Part shown: one piece after another, positions 1 to 11,035 of the stretch
Position numbering within the stretch: position 1 is the stretch's first letter
Layout of the letters: every line of letters begins with the position of its first letter
NCBI GenBank assembly: GCA_004794655.1
Contig: SMMW01000540.1
Coordinates: 491,001-555,000 of the forward strand
From: Marisa cornuarietis
Lineage: Eukaryota; Mollusca; Gastropoda; Architaenioglossa; Ampullariidae
Reading direction: 5' to 3'
Length of the DNA: 64,000 nucleotides
Notes under the pieces: model-generated
Told to the model about the DNA's origin: nothing
Seen by the model: only the letters and a program-made list of their open reading frames with translations
Database searches by the model: none
Position numbers and translations under genes: made by a program

Positions 1-684
1 CAATGAATGTCGATGTGCAGGTTCCATCATTACCAGTTGATCTTTTTTTCTGCATATGGAAAAAAGTAGAATGAATTGAGGCTGAAAAACAGCTTGAGTT
101 ATTCAGCCTCTCAAGTGACATTTTAGCGACATGAAACCTGACATTTATTGTTAAAAAGCATGTGGATGACCTATTGATATGAAAATGCGTTTATGTTGTC
201 CATGTCTCGAGGGAAGTGACACTATTTCAGACAGCAAAATATTTAGCTCGTCTACTTTCCCCTTCTTCCACAAAACACATTATACTTCTCTCCCTTCCCT
301 CCACCAAACACATTACAGTGTTTCCTCGCCACTTCGCGCTTCATGTTTTGCGGCTTCAGTGCTTCGCGGGTTTTCAAAAAATTATATGTAAAATATTTAT
401 CGCGGTATTTTCGCTGTTTTGTGTGTTTTTACGGTACTCCGTCTAAAGTATTTTTGCACATACATAGTACGTATTGTACAGTAATGTTTCCCAGTCGCTG
501 ATTGGCTCAGTAACCGTCGCATCTTGTTTTCTTTCGCTGTGCGCAGCTACCCCCTCTCTCAGCTCTTCCATTTCCCGTTAGCATCCGACTGTCACGTGTG
601 CGTAGTTTTCATCTGCGGTGTTGTGTAGGTTATTTGTGAAACTTTCGTTAGAGACTGAATGTATTCAAACCCTGCTGGGGTTAG

Positions 685-3600
685 TTACTGCCCGTTATGC
701 CTGTCGGCACGTAGGGCAGCGACAAAGGTCCTCCACTTTTGTCTGTCCTGGGCCAGCTTCCCCACAGTGCCCCAGCTGTGATTTAGGGTCTTCATTTCTG
801 CCTCCACGGTTCGCCGCCAGGTGTTCTTGGGCCGGCCTCGCTTGCGCTTTCCCTCTGGGGTCCAGTGTAAGGCAGTTTTTGTGATGGAGTTGCCTCTGAT
901 GACATGGCCAATCCAGCGCCATCGTTTCTTCATCAAGATGGTGTTCATACTCTCTTGCCCACACTGGGCAAGTAGCTCTTCGTTGGAGATTGTTCTTGGC
1001 CAGAAGATGCCCAGGATTCTTCTCAGGCTTTTGGTGTGGAAGACTGACAGTTTGTTGAAGTCGCTGTCAATCATTCGCCAGCACTCCGAGCCGTACAGAA
1101 GAGTGGACAGGACAAGGCTCTGGTAGAGTCTCAGTTTGGTATGGGTGCTGTACTGGGCTGACTTCCAGATGTTGCTTAGGCTACAGAAGATGCCCCTGGC
1201 CTTGCTCAGTCTGCTCTGGATGTCACGGTCTGCTCCTCCATCCTGCTTGACCACGCTGCCCAAGTATGTGAAGTTTTCAACCATCGGCAGGTCTTCTCCC
1301 TCTATATTGATCGGTGTTGAATTGGTGGTGTTGAGGGTCATCACTTCTGTCTTTGTCCGGCTGATGTGCAGTCCGACCTGCTTCGCAAAGGTGTTCAGGC
1401 GAGTCGTCTTCTCCTGCATATGTCGATGGGTGTGTGACAGCAAGGCCAGGTCGTCGGCAAAGTCTAGGTCTTCTAAGTTCTTGGAGAGTGTCCATCTTAT
1501 GCCCCTTGGTTCATCTTCCGTTGTGTGGCGCATTACCCAGTCAATGACAAGGTTAAAGAGTAGGGAAGACATCACGCAGCCTTGTCTCACTCCAGTCCCG
1601 ACCTCAAAGCAGATGTCACTGTTACCAACGCAGCATGAAAAGTTCGTATAGAAGCTTTTGACCAGCAGCACAATTTCCATTGGTATTCCGTACGCTCTCA
1701 GGATGCGCCAAAGGCTTTCTCTGTGGATGCTGTCAAATGCCTTCTGGAAATCCACGAAGTTAATGTAGAGCTGTCTCTGCCACTCTGTACACTGTTCAAT
1801 GATGTTGCGTAGTGCAAATATCTGATCGGTGCATCCTCTTCCTCTACGAAAACCAGCCTGTTCTTCTCTAAGTTGTGCGTCCGTTGCCTCTGAGATTCGT
1901 CGAATGATGATCTTTGTCATGATCTTGCTCGGGACGGACAGGAGAGTTATTCCTCGCCAGTTGTTGCAGTCGCTAAGGGGTCCTTTCTTTGGAATTTTGA
2001 CGATCACTCCTCTGGTCCAGTCACTTGGGACTTGTTTCCCTTCCCATACTGCTGTAAATAGGGGTTGCAGGATATTGGCTGCCAGTTCTGGGTCTGTTTT
2101 GAATAATTCAGCGTTCAGATTGTCTTGGCCTGGTGCCTTTCTGTTCTTCAAGGACTTGATTGCTGTGATGATTTCCTGCTTCTCTGGTGGGGCGATGTTG
2201 ACGTCTAGGTCCTCAGTGGCTTCTTGTATGTCGGCTTCTTCGGAAGGTGGTGGTCTGTTCAGAACCTCTTTGAAGTGTTCGGCCCAGCGTGCTTCTTGTT
2301 CTCTCTCTGTCGTTAGTAGCTTCCCTTTCTTGTCCTTGACTGGGGCATCGTTGGTGCTGTGGAACTTGCCGCTAATCACTTTGGTGATCTTGTACAGCTT
2401 TCCTTGTTCTCCTTTTTTTGCTGCTTCTTCGGCCTCACTTGCCAGATTGTTCAAGTAGGCACGCTTGTCTGTTCTCGCCGAGCGCTTTACTTTCTGGTTC
2501 ATTTCTCTGTACTGTAGTTTGAACTTCTCTTGCAGTCTTTCAGATCTGGTGCTAGCCACCTTTTTCTTGATGTCTCTTCTTTCCTGTATTGCTTTCCACG
2601 TCTCTGGTGTTATCCACTCTTTCTTCTTAGTTTCTTTTAGTCCAATACTAGTCTCGCTGCTTTTTTGGTACACTGTTCTTACAAGGTCCCATCTCTGGTT
2701 TATTCTATCTGTATCTACCTCGCAGGTGTCTGTCATGTCTGCAAGTGCCTGAAATCTGTTTTTCACTTGAAGGATGAAGGCATTTTTTAGTTTGGGGTCC
2801 TGCAATCTTTCCACATCAAAGCGTCTGTGTGCTGCTGACTTGCGTCCTGTACTTCTCAGTTTCATTTTAATGTTTGCTACAACAAGGTGATGGTCACTCC
2901 CAACATCTCCTCCTCTTCTCACCCTGACGTCGAGTAGGGAACGTCTCCAGATGCCGTTGATCATTAGGTGGTCGATCTGGTTGCTGTCCCTACCATTGGG
3001 TGAGCACCATGTTAGCTTGTGGACGTTACGGTGAGGGAATAATGTTCCTCCAATCACTAGGTTGTACATAGTGCATAGCTCCACTAGTCTCTCTCCGTTG
3101 TTATTCATGCAGCCACAACCATGTCTGCCCATGACTCTCTCTACGTGGGTGTTGTCGTTCCCAACTTTAGCATTCATGTCGCCCATCATAATTAACAGGT
3201 CATGGCGGGGTGCTGCACTTACTTCTGCTTGTAATTGGTCGTAAAAGGTGTCCTTCGCCTCATCATCGCTATCGTTGGTTGGTGCGTAGCACTGGATCAA
3301 GGTCATGTTGCCATGTCTCCCTTTCACTCTGGCTGTAATCAGTCTGCTGTTGATCGGTTTCCACTCTATCAGGCACTTCTCTGTTCCTTTCCTCAGGATG
3401 ATGGCTACTCCCTCATGGTGTTGGTTGTCTTCTCTGCCAGAGTACAGCACTGTCTCTCCGGTCTGGGTCTTTATTCTTCCGGAACCTGTCCATCTGCTTT
3501 CGCTTACTCCTAGGATGTGCAAGTTGTAACGTCTCATCTCGGCCGTAATTTGTGCCAATTTACCAGTTTCGTACATGGTACGCACATTCCAGAAACCTAT

Positions 3601-3717
3601 TCTGGTCTTGCATTTGGCGCTCAAGACTTCCATCTTCGTGCTAGCAGCTTCCTTTCGGTTTTCACTACTAGCAGTCATACAAGGATCTTGCGATACCTCT
3701 GGGAGCCCATCGCACAC
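685..3717 (-). CDS. LINE ORF: apurinic endonuclease plus reverse transcriptase
   Basis: An uninterrupted 1010-codon ORF. The N-terminal exonuclease-endonuclease-phosphatase domain shows GFWNVRTM (about residue 42), the catalytic-Glu region LGVSESRW (about 70), MMGDMNAKVG (about 176) and the terminal SDHH (about 273). The reverse transcriptase follows: GVIVKIPKKG, AGFRRGRGCTDQIF, FVDFQKAFDSI, GVRQGC and the catalytic FADD (about 754). The C-terminal part has the usual LLYGSECW and GHVIRG region. The protein would nick target DNA and copy the element's RNA. No gag-like ORF1 was seen. Proteins of this kind are often misnamed craniofacial development protein 2-like in invertebrate annotations. 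The clade (RTE-like or relative) is not settled by eye. Earlier ATG codons were not preferred because the frame closes upstream of 3717. Confidence 0.95.
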   Translation of the reverse strand: MCDGLPEVSQDPCMTASSENRKEAASTKMEVLSAKCKTRIGFWNVRTMYETGKLAQITAEMRRYNLHILGVSESRWTGSGRIKTQTGETVLYSGREDNQHHEGVAIILRKGTEKCLIEWKPINSRLITARVKGRHGNMTLIQCYAPTNDSDDEAKDTFYDQLQAEVSAAPRHDLLIMMGDMNAKVGNDNTHVERVMGRHGCGCMNNNGERLVELCTMYNLVIGGTLFPHRNVHKLTWCSPNGRDSNQIDHLMINGIWRRSLLDVRVRRGGDVGSDHHLVVANIKMKLRSTGRKSAAHRRFDVERLQDPKLKNAFILQVKNRFQALADMTDTCEVDTDRINQRWDLVRTVYQKSSETSIGLKETKKKEWITPETWKAIQERRDIKKKVASTRSERLQEKFKLQYREMNQKVKRSARTDKRAYLNNLASEAEEAAKKGEQGKLYKITKVISGKFHSTNDAPVKDKKGKLLTTEREQEARWAEHFKEVLNRPPPSEEADIQEATEDLDVNIAPPEKQEIITAIKSLKNRKAPGQDNLNAELFKTDPELAANILQPLFTAVWEGKQVPSDWTRGVIVKIPKKGPLSDCNNWRGITLLSVPSKIMTKIIIRRISEATDAQLREEQAGFRRGRGCTDQIFALRNIIEQCTEWQRQLYINFVDFQKAFDSIHRESLWRILRAYGIPMEIVLLVKSFYTNFSCCVGNSDICFEVGTGVRQGCVMSSLLFNLVIDWVMRHTTEDEPRGIRWTLSKNLEDLDFADDLALLSHTHRHMQEKTTRLNTFAKQVGLHISRTKTEVMTLNTTNSTPINIEGEDLPMVENFTYLGSVVKQDGGADRDIQSRLSKARGIFCSLSNIWKSAQYSTHTKLRLYQSLVLSTLLYGSECWRMIDSDFNKLSVFHTKSLRRILGIFWPRTISNEELLAQCGQESMNTILMKKRWRWIGHVIRGNSITKTALHWTPEGKRKRGRPKNTWRRTVEAEMKTLNHSWGTVGKLAQDRQKWRTFVAALRADRHNGQ

Positions 3718-4040
3718 AATAGTGGTGTCTTTCTTTGTCGCTGTTTCCGTAACGGTATTGCTTTTTACGGGACAGGGTTGTTAGCCCTGTGCCCAACCCC
3801 CAACCTGGAGGACCAGGGATCATGTTTTGTCTGGCATCTACCCTTTGACCTGCCCGGCTTGGGTCAAACCCTGCCATGCCACCCAATCGTTCATAACTCG
3901 CACGAAGAGATCTGTTACGCCTATGCCTTTAGAGGAAGTAGTAGAAGTTACGTCCGGTCGAAGATACCGCACCACCTGATGAAGTGGTGCCTTTAGAAGA
4001 GCATTAATGCCCTTCTTGGCATTCATCTCATCTTCATCGC
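685..4040 (-). mobile_element. APE-type non-LTR retrotransposon (LINE), near full length
   Basis: A single long reverse-strand ORF (685-3717) is preceded on that strand by about 300 bases of leader up to roughly 4040. The 3' end follows very soon after the stop codon, leaving little or no 3' UTR. Neither outer boundary nor a target-site duplication could be fixed by eye, so the ends given are approximate. It is nested in the 316-4345 DNA element and runs antisense to the downstream channel gene. Confidence 0.65.
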
Positions 4041-4607
4041 CATCGTCATCAGTACTGTTAAGCTAATTAATCATTATCATTCTAGCTGTATGGCGTATTT
4101 TCAATGGTGACTACCCATATTAATTTTTTTAAATTACGTATCTAGATTTAAGAGTTTAAAACATTTTTATGGGAAAAGTTATTAAGGGAATGAGAAAGGG
4201 TTATGTATAAGAGTGTTGGGAGGGTTTATAAAGACTTAAAATAATGTATAACTACTAAAAACAGTATAGCGTCCCTACTTCGCGGAAATTCACTTATCGC
4301 GGGTGGGCCTGGAACGGAACACCCGCGATAAGTGAGGGATTACTGTATACTTTCCGCTGATAGGCCTTGTCTAAGTTTTATATTATGACATAGCTGTCCC
4401 GATAATTGAAAAAAATAAACGGGATGCAAGTCGTATGATAATCTAACAAAATGTGCAGCACCATTCAACGGTGGAGCTTTACCAGAAGACATCTTTTTCA
4501 CGACAAGCGCTCAGGTAGCAGAATTGTAATGCACTTGTCACCGAGACAGTGAGGGTCGGCTGGGGGGGGGGGTGAAGTTTCCGCCTGGACAATGGCTAAG
4601 ACAAAGA

Positions 4608-4712
4608 TGTATCACATGCAGAGAAAGAAAAGCGAGGTCGAGACGAGATCCGAACACGGACACCCGATCCTCACTGTATTGGTGGTCGGTCTAGCGCATG
4701 TGCCACAAGATA
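4608..4712 (-). mobile_element. Diverged tRNA-derived SINE fragment
   Basis: This stretch aligns by eye with the better SINE copies at 40880-41048 and 46689-46870: CACATGCAGAGAAAGAA, CGAGACGAGA and TCACTGTATTGGTG occur in the same order. The tRNA-like promoter end is degraded and no target-site duplication was found, so it is an old copy or a related subfamily. Confidence 0.55.
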
Positions 4713-5009
4713 AGGATCGTCGGTTCGGATCACGCCTCCGGTACAAGCGATTTCTTCTGGACGTCCAGTATCTGTTCTTGCGTGTTGTGTAACAGTGTCC
4801 TGTGAATCACACCACATCAGATGATGTATAAAAACATAAACCCGTTGTTCTGTGTGTCCTGTAACATTGCCTGATGTCTCACTCATCGGTGTATCGTGTA
4901 AGATTGTAGTTACCCTTGACTTGGCTTAGCCTAGCTAGTGACATAACAGCTTCGGTCTTTACACGTAACCTACGCCTGCTGTCTGACGTTACAAACCCTC
5001 GTGCTGCAG

Positions 5010-7160
5010 GATGTGCATCTGGAAGAGAAAGCATATGGCGTGCGACCACCTGTTTCATCGCACACTAACCGACCTTGGCTTCTGCTTCACCTTCAACTCT
5101 CACCTTAGCGGCGATCGGTTCAACGCCACGGACTCCGGACACGCTAGCGGACTGCAATTACTGCTCAACATCGAGCAGGATAAATCCTACTACTCAAGGT
5201 TTATCACCGCAGGGGTTAAGGTTTGTGTCCTTGCATTCATAGAAATTCCAATAAAGTTTATCACCTGACTCCCCTTTACAAATGGGAGCAGGCTAGGTAG
5301 CACATGTCACACTCAAGGGAAAACGTTTTTGCTGCTTCTCCAGGTACTGTTTCACGAGCCAGACGAAGCACCCCTTTTAGTAAATAAGGGTATCGTGGTT
5401 GGTCCAGGTACCTTCACGGCTGTAGCGATTAGGCGCGAGAAGGTAGGTTGTGTTTTGGAACATTACGACTTTTAATTGTTAGGGCTATATAAACATTGTT
5501 AGGGCTATATAAACATTGTTAGTGCTATATAAACGTTGTTAGTGCTATAGTTTAAACGTTTCTAGGGCTACAGTTTGATTTTGTTACGGTTATAGTTTAA
5601 ATAGTAGGGTTGTGGTTTAGTCTGCGACCGATAAGGTCAGATATATTTTATTCAAAACTGATAGGAGCAATACAATTAGTGAAAGTGTTGGTAAAGTTAA
5701 ATGTTATATAGCAGTTATTATGTTATATATTATTTTTTGAATTCTTAAAGACATTAAAATATTGCATTTCAGATACAAGAAGAAATAATTTTGATTTCAC
5801 GCCTGCATGCACGAAGCACACACTCATAATCTCTCACACAAAAACGCTTCTCTTTTCCTCTTACATTTGTGAGCGCGTGCGTTCAACGAGAATGACGGAC
5901 GCATAAAACGACCTAGTAATATAATCAGAAGAGTCCACTTGAAACACAAAGAGAACGCGACATTGATGTTTCAAAATTTCCTTTTTGCAGATCCGTAGAT
6001 TGCCGCCACCGTACAAAGCTTTTGGGCAGTCATCATGTCTGGACACCAAAAGGGAGGACTTCAAGTCACCTTTGACCCGATATCAGAATTACTCTTACAC
6101 GAAAAGTGCTTGCTGGCAGAACTGTTTTGCCAGAAGAATGGCGAAACAATGTGGTTGTCGATACTTTTTTGAGTTGGGTATGTTTAGATCATTTACAGAG
6201 CTCGGGTTTTAGCCTGGCATTTGAGATCTGACTTGATAATAACACTCTATATCATTCATAAAGTGATCAAATAAAAAACTTACAGGTTTTCCTCTTTGTT
6301 TTTTATGCAGGTGATGATCCGCTCTGTTCAATCGACAACCTGGAAGAGTGCTTCCTTCCTTATTCAGGTATATTCAAACACCCATGTACCCACAGTATAT
6401 AGTGTACAAGTGTACTAACTGATGATAAATCTGTACGTAATTATTAATATTACCCCCAGGAGTACTTTGAGAGACATCATTTCTTGATGGATATGTTTTT
6501 GTCAGCCAGTGCCATTGTGCAGTACATGCATGTTAAGTCGTTGTGCAGGCCTGTTAAAGTTCTAGTAGGGCGCATAAAGCAAACACTGTGTGCATTCAAA
6601 CGTCAACACATAGTTATCTTGGGAAAAATTACTTTTTTGTCCTGAAACTCCTTTTATCTTTTCCGTTGTCCATTCATTTTTCTCCCCTCTCTCTCTCTCT
6701 CTCAACCAGACACATTTTCTGTATACCGTATCTCTTTTTCTTCTTCTAATATATATTGCCATTACTTCCTTCTTTTCAACATACTGTGGTCTGTGTTTTT
6801 ACCGACTGAACCACACCTTTCAGAAGAGCATCTGTTCTGCTCTTCCCAGAAAAAATATCCATGGAGGACAATGCAAACTGTAACTGTTCTATCCCGTGTG
6901 AAGAGGTCGGCTACTTGTCTTCTCTGTCGTCAACGGTTCTGGCGTCCACCTTCGTGGCAAAGCAGCTGATCAACGCCAGCATCATAAAGAAGAAGGCTTC
7001 CATGAGGTATGACCATGAGCATGATTTCTCTGAGTGACTGTCTTCCATGTCGGTCATGTTACGTTTTATACAGCAGACCTGCTGAGTGCAAAGTTCAAGG
7101 ACGCTGGACCTACTCGCGTTTTGCGTTTCGATGCATGAAATACGTTATTGCAGGAAGATT

Positions 7161-7194
<34 letters not shown>

Positions 7195-8046
7195 AGTTTT
7201 TTTATAGCGCATTTCTTACAGACTTCTTTAATGTTTTCCATTAGGATAGTGTCATTGAGCCCTACTAGTCCTTTAACAGGTAAATATCTCAGGTCTTTCC
7301 TACTACACTGTAAATACACTGTAGTTACGAAGAGAACCTGAGCCATGTAAGCAATTATTGTCCTTATCTGATAGAGAATATCTCTTGACCAGAGAAAATT
7401 TCATCCATCTGGAGATATGTTACGAAACTTTGACCGAGAGCGAAATCTACCAGAAAGAGGAAATGACGGTAATGAGTATCTTGGGTAAGTAAAACTTCGG
7501 ACTTTATCATATTTTATGCTCCGTCTTTTTCATGAAGCTAAGTATGTATGATATCTTTGGCGAGTACTTTTCTCGTTACACCCTTATAACAAGCCCATCT
7601 TTATAGGTGTAACTTGTTAAACTTCTGTCTCAACATGAGCTCATGCGTTGTTTACTCGTCTCTTCTTAAGTGAACACATATGAGCAAATGTCTGACCAAG
7701 CGTGGCAAAGTTTTACGTGATGTTTATATAAGTTGTACGTGACGGTTCTGTAAATGTTTACGTGACGGTTATGTAAATTTTTACGCGACGGTCAAATGTA
7801 TATTCATATTTGGCCTGTTAGGAAGAGCGTTAAGGCCTAAACAAATAACTAATAAATATCGTATACTAACATTAACTGACTTCAGAAGGTTATCAGATTG
7901 CCGGTAATAATCATTCTTCTGATGAAATTGTCCAATTTCGGACCATAATCCAACAATAACTCATTGTTCACCGTGCAGGTGACGTAGGAGGACACATGGG
8001 CTTGTGCATCGGCGCCAGCGTCTTGTCTGTTATCGAGCTGCTGGAG
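5010..8046 (+). CDS. DEG/ENaC sodium channel, FaNaC/ASIC-like (5'-partial, 7 exons)
   Basis: Exons 5010-5220, 5344-5442, 5991-6177, 6311-6367, 6850-7006, 7375-7484 and 7979-8046, all with AG/GT borders and matching phases (each codon split across introns is completed in frame). The protein is a trimeric amiloride-sensitive cation channel subunit of the plasma membrane. Visible features: FCFTFNS in the palm/finger region, the Cys-rich stretch CWQNCFARRMAKQCGCRYFF, NCNCSIPCEEVGY, and the pre-TM2/TM2 segment GDVGGHMGLCIGASVLSV with the GAS selectivity filter. Known DEG/ENaC proteins start with a cytoplasmic N-terminus and TM1; these are absent here and presumably lie left of position 1. Exon 1 begins with one base completing a split codon, so its ATG is not the start. 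Resemblance is closest to molluscan FMRFamide-gated or acid-sensing channels; the ligand cannot be told from this sequence. Confidence 0.92.
5478..5580 (+). repeat. 20-bp tandem repeat, about 4 diverging copies
   Basis: The unit ATTGTTAGGGCTATATAAAC is repeated twice exactly, then with G-to-T and insertion changes. It lies in the second visible intron of the DEG/ENaC gene. Decay from left to right suggests an old short array. Confidence 0.75.
7162..7192 (+). repeat. (AAT)n microsatellite
   Basis: About ten AAT units in the intron between channel exons 5 and 6. Confidence 0.95.
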
Positions 8047-9510
8047 GTGGGACTTCTTTTCGTCTGCAGATGTCTTTTCAGCTGCATCCCAGGCTTTAAA
8101 GCCAAGGGTTAGCCTCCCGCCCTCCAGCGGACACCAAACATTCAAGATGTTCAACATTCAACAGGAGACTACGAGTGCGTACGACATGTTGATGACGCGC
8201 CAGAGATCCTTTTGTGGATGTTTTCCTGCTTATTTACTTTTTTTAAATTTTTTTTACTAAATTTACTTGTTGTGTTTATCATGTGACATTTATCATTTGA
8301 GTCAGTGCCTGTAGTGAAATGAACAGCACGTGACTAGTGAGTAACTGCAAGAACAGACGTTTCGAGAACCACGTAGCCGGTAAGACACAAACGGTTAATA
8401 CTGGTAGCACTAAAATCATTTTTCTGCCAAGAATTTTTCTGTCGAACGCCTCTACATAAACAGTCAAGGACGTACTACTTTAACACGTGGAGAGATGGTG
8501 AACCAACAATCGTGTTCTCAAATGCAGAAATGAGGGACAAATAGTTGTGTCCTGAAGTGGAGAAATGAGGGGACAAGGAATTATATCCTCAAGTGCAGAG
8601 CCAGGCGGATATGTCTTGTATTTCTAGAACCAGCCTTCGGACCGTTAAATTTGACAGTTGAAGGCTTTTATTGTATTGTCAGCTTACGCTTAACATTTTT
8701 CCTCGAAATCGGATATAGGACTGAATAAAGAAATTTTCTGCTTCGTTAATATTTCTATCATCATCGTCCTCCTCCTCCTCCTCTTTTTCTCCATGCTCCC
8801 CTACCCCTGGCTAACCATTCTTTTCCTCCTTCCATTCTTCTCATTCGCTTCAAAATTCCCATAAAAAACTGTTGTGCATCCAGTGCCGTTGTATTGACAT
8901 ACATGTTTTGATGGCGCCCTTGGCATTGTGTTGGACTGTTTACCATGGCCTTTTGTTTTTCATCTACTTATTCAAACTTTCTTCAGCCAGTCTTCTTGAA
9001 CTAAGGCCATGACAGTTTCTTTGTTTGTACAAGTCTTCACTTTGAGGACTTTACAGCATCGTCAAACAGTTAATACAATGTCTCTGCTTGATAATCATGT
9101 GCATACCAGTAACCTGACGAATGTATCCAACTCTTGATTACTGTTTGATCCATTCTGCTTTTGACAAATGACTGTGGGATCTGAAGATCCAAACTGTAAC
9201 GCATCAACGTTTTGGTCTAAGAACAGGATGCCATTTCTAACTTATTCTTCGTGTTCTTTGTAAAGCGCCGTGGGTGTGCCCATGTGGCCAGGATATGGCG
9301 CTATATAAGTAAACTTTCTTATTTATTATTACATACTGTTTCCTACTTTTCTCCTCTGACTCATTCTCTCTCTCTCCCTCCCCACATCTGGTGAAATATA
9401 CTTGCTCACCTGTTACTTCCAAACACTTTGTATAGGTTACCCTAAACACGGTAAAATATTGCTGACCTTTCTGGACTTCTTATTTTAGACAGAGGCTCTT
9501 GTCTTTACAG

Positions 9511-9576
9511 ACTTTGCGTGTTTTGTGGCAAGGAATTCTAAAAGTACTGTGTGCATGGCACTCAAGACAGGATTGA
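9511..9576 (+). CDS. Possible terminal exon of the DEG/ENaC channel
   Basis: A pyrimidine-rich tract ending TCTTTACAG precedes 9511. Reading in phase 0, which is the phase left by the exon ending at 8046, gives 21 codons (TLRVLWQGILKVLCAWHSRQ and D) then a stop. The product would finish TM2 and supply a very short cytoplasmic tail. The hydrophobic, basic make-up is plausible, but no family motif confirms it and the real last exon could be elsewhere. Confidence 0.3.
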   Translation, partial: TLRVLWQGILKVLCAWHSRQD

Positions 9577-10965
9577 AGATCTCGTATGGAACATTACTCA
9601 GACGAAAAACTATGAACTGTATGATATTTACAGCTTCTGGTTAATGAACTTACGAGCTACCGACATCCGTATTTACAAACGAGCTGGTTTGCCCAAACTT
9701 GTTTGTTACATTATTATTTTTGGTGCTTTAGATGCTTCACGGCATCTCTGAATTGTTTTATGTGCATATAAAGATAAGAGACATGACTCAAGATATGACA
9801 AAGAAAGACCGTGCTTATATGTTCTGACTGCCATATGGAATCAACTAAATGACAGCCTCTTGCAATGTAACTGGTCCTTAACCCGATCTGCCTGTACTAT
9901 TCTCTCTCTCTCTTGTATGGAGGGGAGGGGGAATCATCTCTTCGAGCTTTCCTTCGACAGTTCTACACATTTTCTCTGAAAACTTTTTCCTCTTTCCTTT
10001 TTATGATTTCCGCAGGTGTTTTTCCCTCTTGTCTTAGGCCCATTAGCTCCTATGTTGTGTGGTAAAATCTTTTTGAGGGCTGAGCTCTGTCCCCTCGTAA
10101 TACTTTATCTTGAGACCAGAAATGTTTATTGTTATCCCCCTTTACGTTTTCCACGCAGTTTTCACGATGCAGTTTTTTTTTTCTTTGAGTACCTGAAAGG
10201 TCTCCCAGACAGCATTGATTTTTGAATAGGTTAACTTTAAGATATTCTTTTTTCTTAAATCTGAATTATCAAACCCCCGTTTGTTGTCGATATACTTCTG
10301 CGAAAGACGCCATGCACATAAAAAGTTAAAACCGAGACGCGAGATATTTCCATCATTCTGTGATTCACTATGCCTAATTATATAATATGTGGTCCCAGCA
10401 TTCCCGTTGACTTAAACCTTATTCATGTAAGCGTAATCATGCACCAGCAATTCCTTGAATTTTGACCTTTTCTTTATGTGATGATGATTGTAGGCTTGTC
10501 TCTTGAGAAACCAAAGGAGCGGCCCTCGCAGATTTGATAAAATAGTGGTTTGTGCAGACCTTCCCACGATTATTCTGGTAAACATCGTCTCTAAGCCAGC
10601 ACTTAAAAAAACTGTCCCCTAATCCTCTAATAGTGAACACAGCACACCTGTTTCTTCTTTGAGGAAAAACATATTCTATGCTTCTTGATGTCACTCACAC
10701 TGTTACCGGCCAGTCGTGAAAAACCAGCATGAAGTCTCTTTTGAAGGGAGGTCCCTATTTATATAAACACGATTCGCTTAACTGCAGCAGGCATGAGAGT
10801 GTCATAATGGAAACCAACCGAGACCAGGAAATAATACCTTTGTTTCTGAGGTCAGAAAATTATATAAAAACTGTTGTTTGCAGTTTTACATGACAACAGC
10901 TGAAGAGAATATTCATTTGCATTGTATGGCCCTATTTCTATTCAAAACGGGGTAAATAACGAAAT

Positions 10966-10966
<1 letters not shown>

Positions 10967-11034
<68 letters not shown>
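10967..11034 (+). repeat. (TG)n / (CGTG)n microsatellite
   Basis: TG dinucleotides interrupted by a short CGTG block near 10979-10998. Confidence 0.95.

Positions 11035-11035
<1 letters not shown>

Larger units (their letters stand above)
316..4345. mobile_element. pogo/Tigger-like nonautonomous DNA element, split by a LINE
   Basis: The left end reads TA then CAGTGTTTCCTC (from 316) and the right end GAGGGATTACTG then TA (to 4345), so imperfect terminal inverted repeats are flanked by TA on both sides, as expected for pogo/Tc1-type elements. Inside the right end is a perfect 15-bp inverted repeat (4291-4305 with 4320-4334, CACTTATCGCGGGTG type) around a 14-base loop. The left part (320-480) has the matching style of repeated CTTCGCGG/TTCGCGC words. 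No transposase ORF is seen. The LINE at about 685-4040 lies inside it, so the DNA element arrived first. Assignment to Tigger/pogo rests on memory of similar ends and the TA duplication. Confidence 0.5.

Noticed and set aside
821..2752. Plus-strand ORFs opposite the LINE
   Set aside because: Shadows of the reverse-strand LINE ORF, which has clear endonuclease and reverse transcriptase motifs.
8047..8101. Short C-terminus MSFQLHPRL directly after channel exon 7979-8046
   Set aside because: It would need an intron of about 24 bases, too short to splice.
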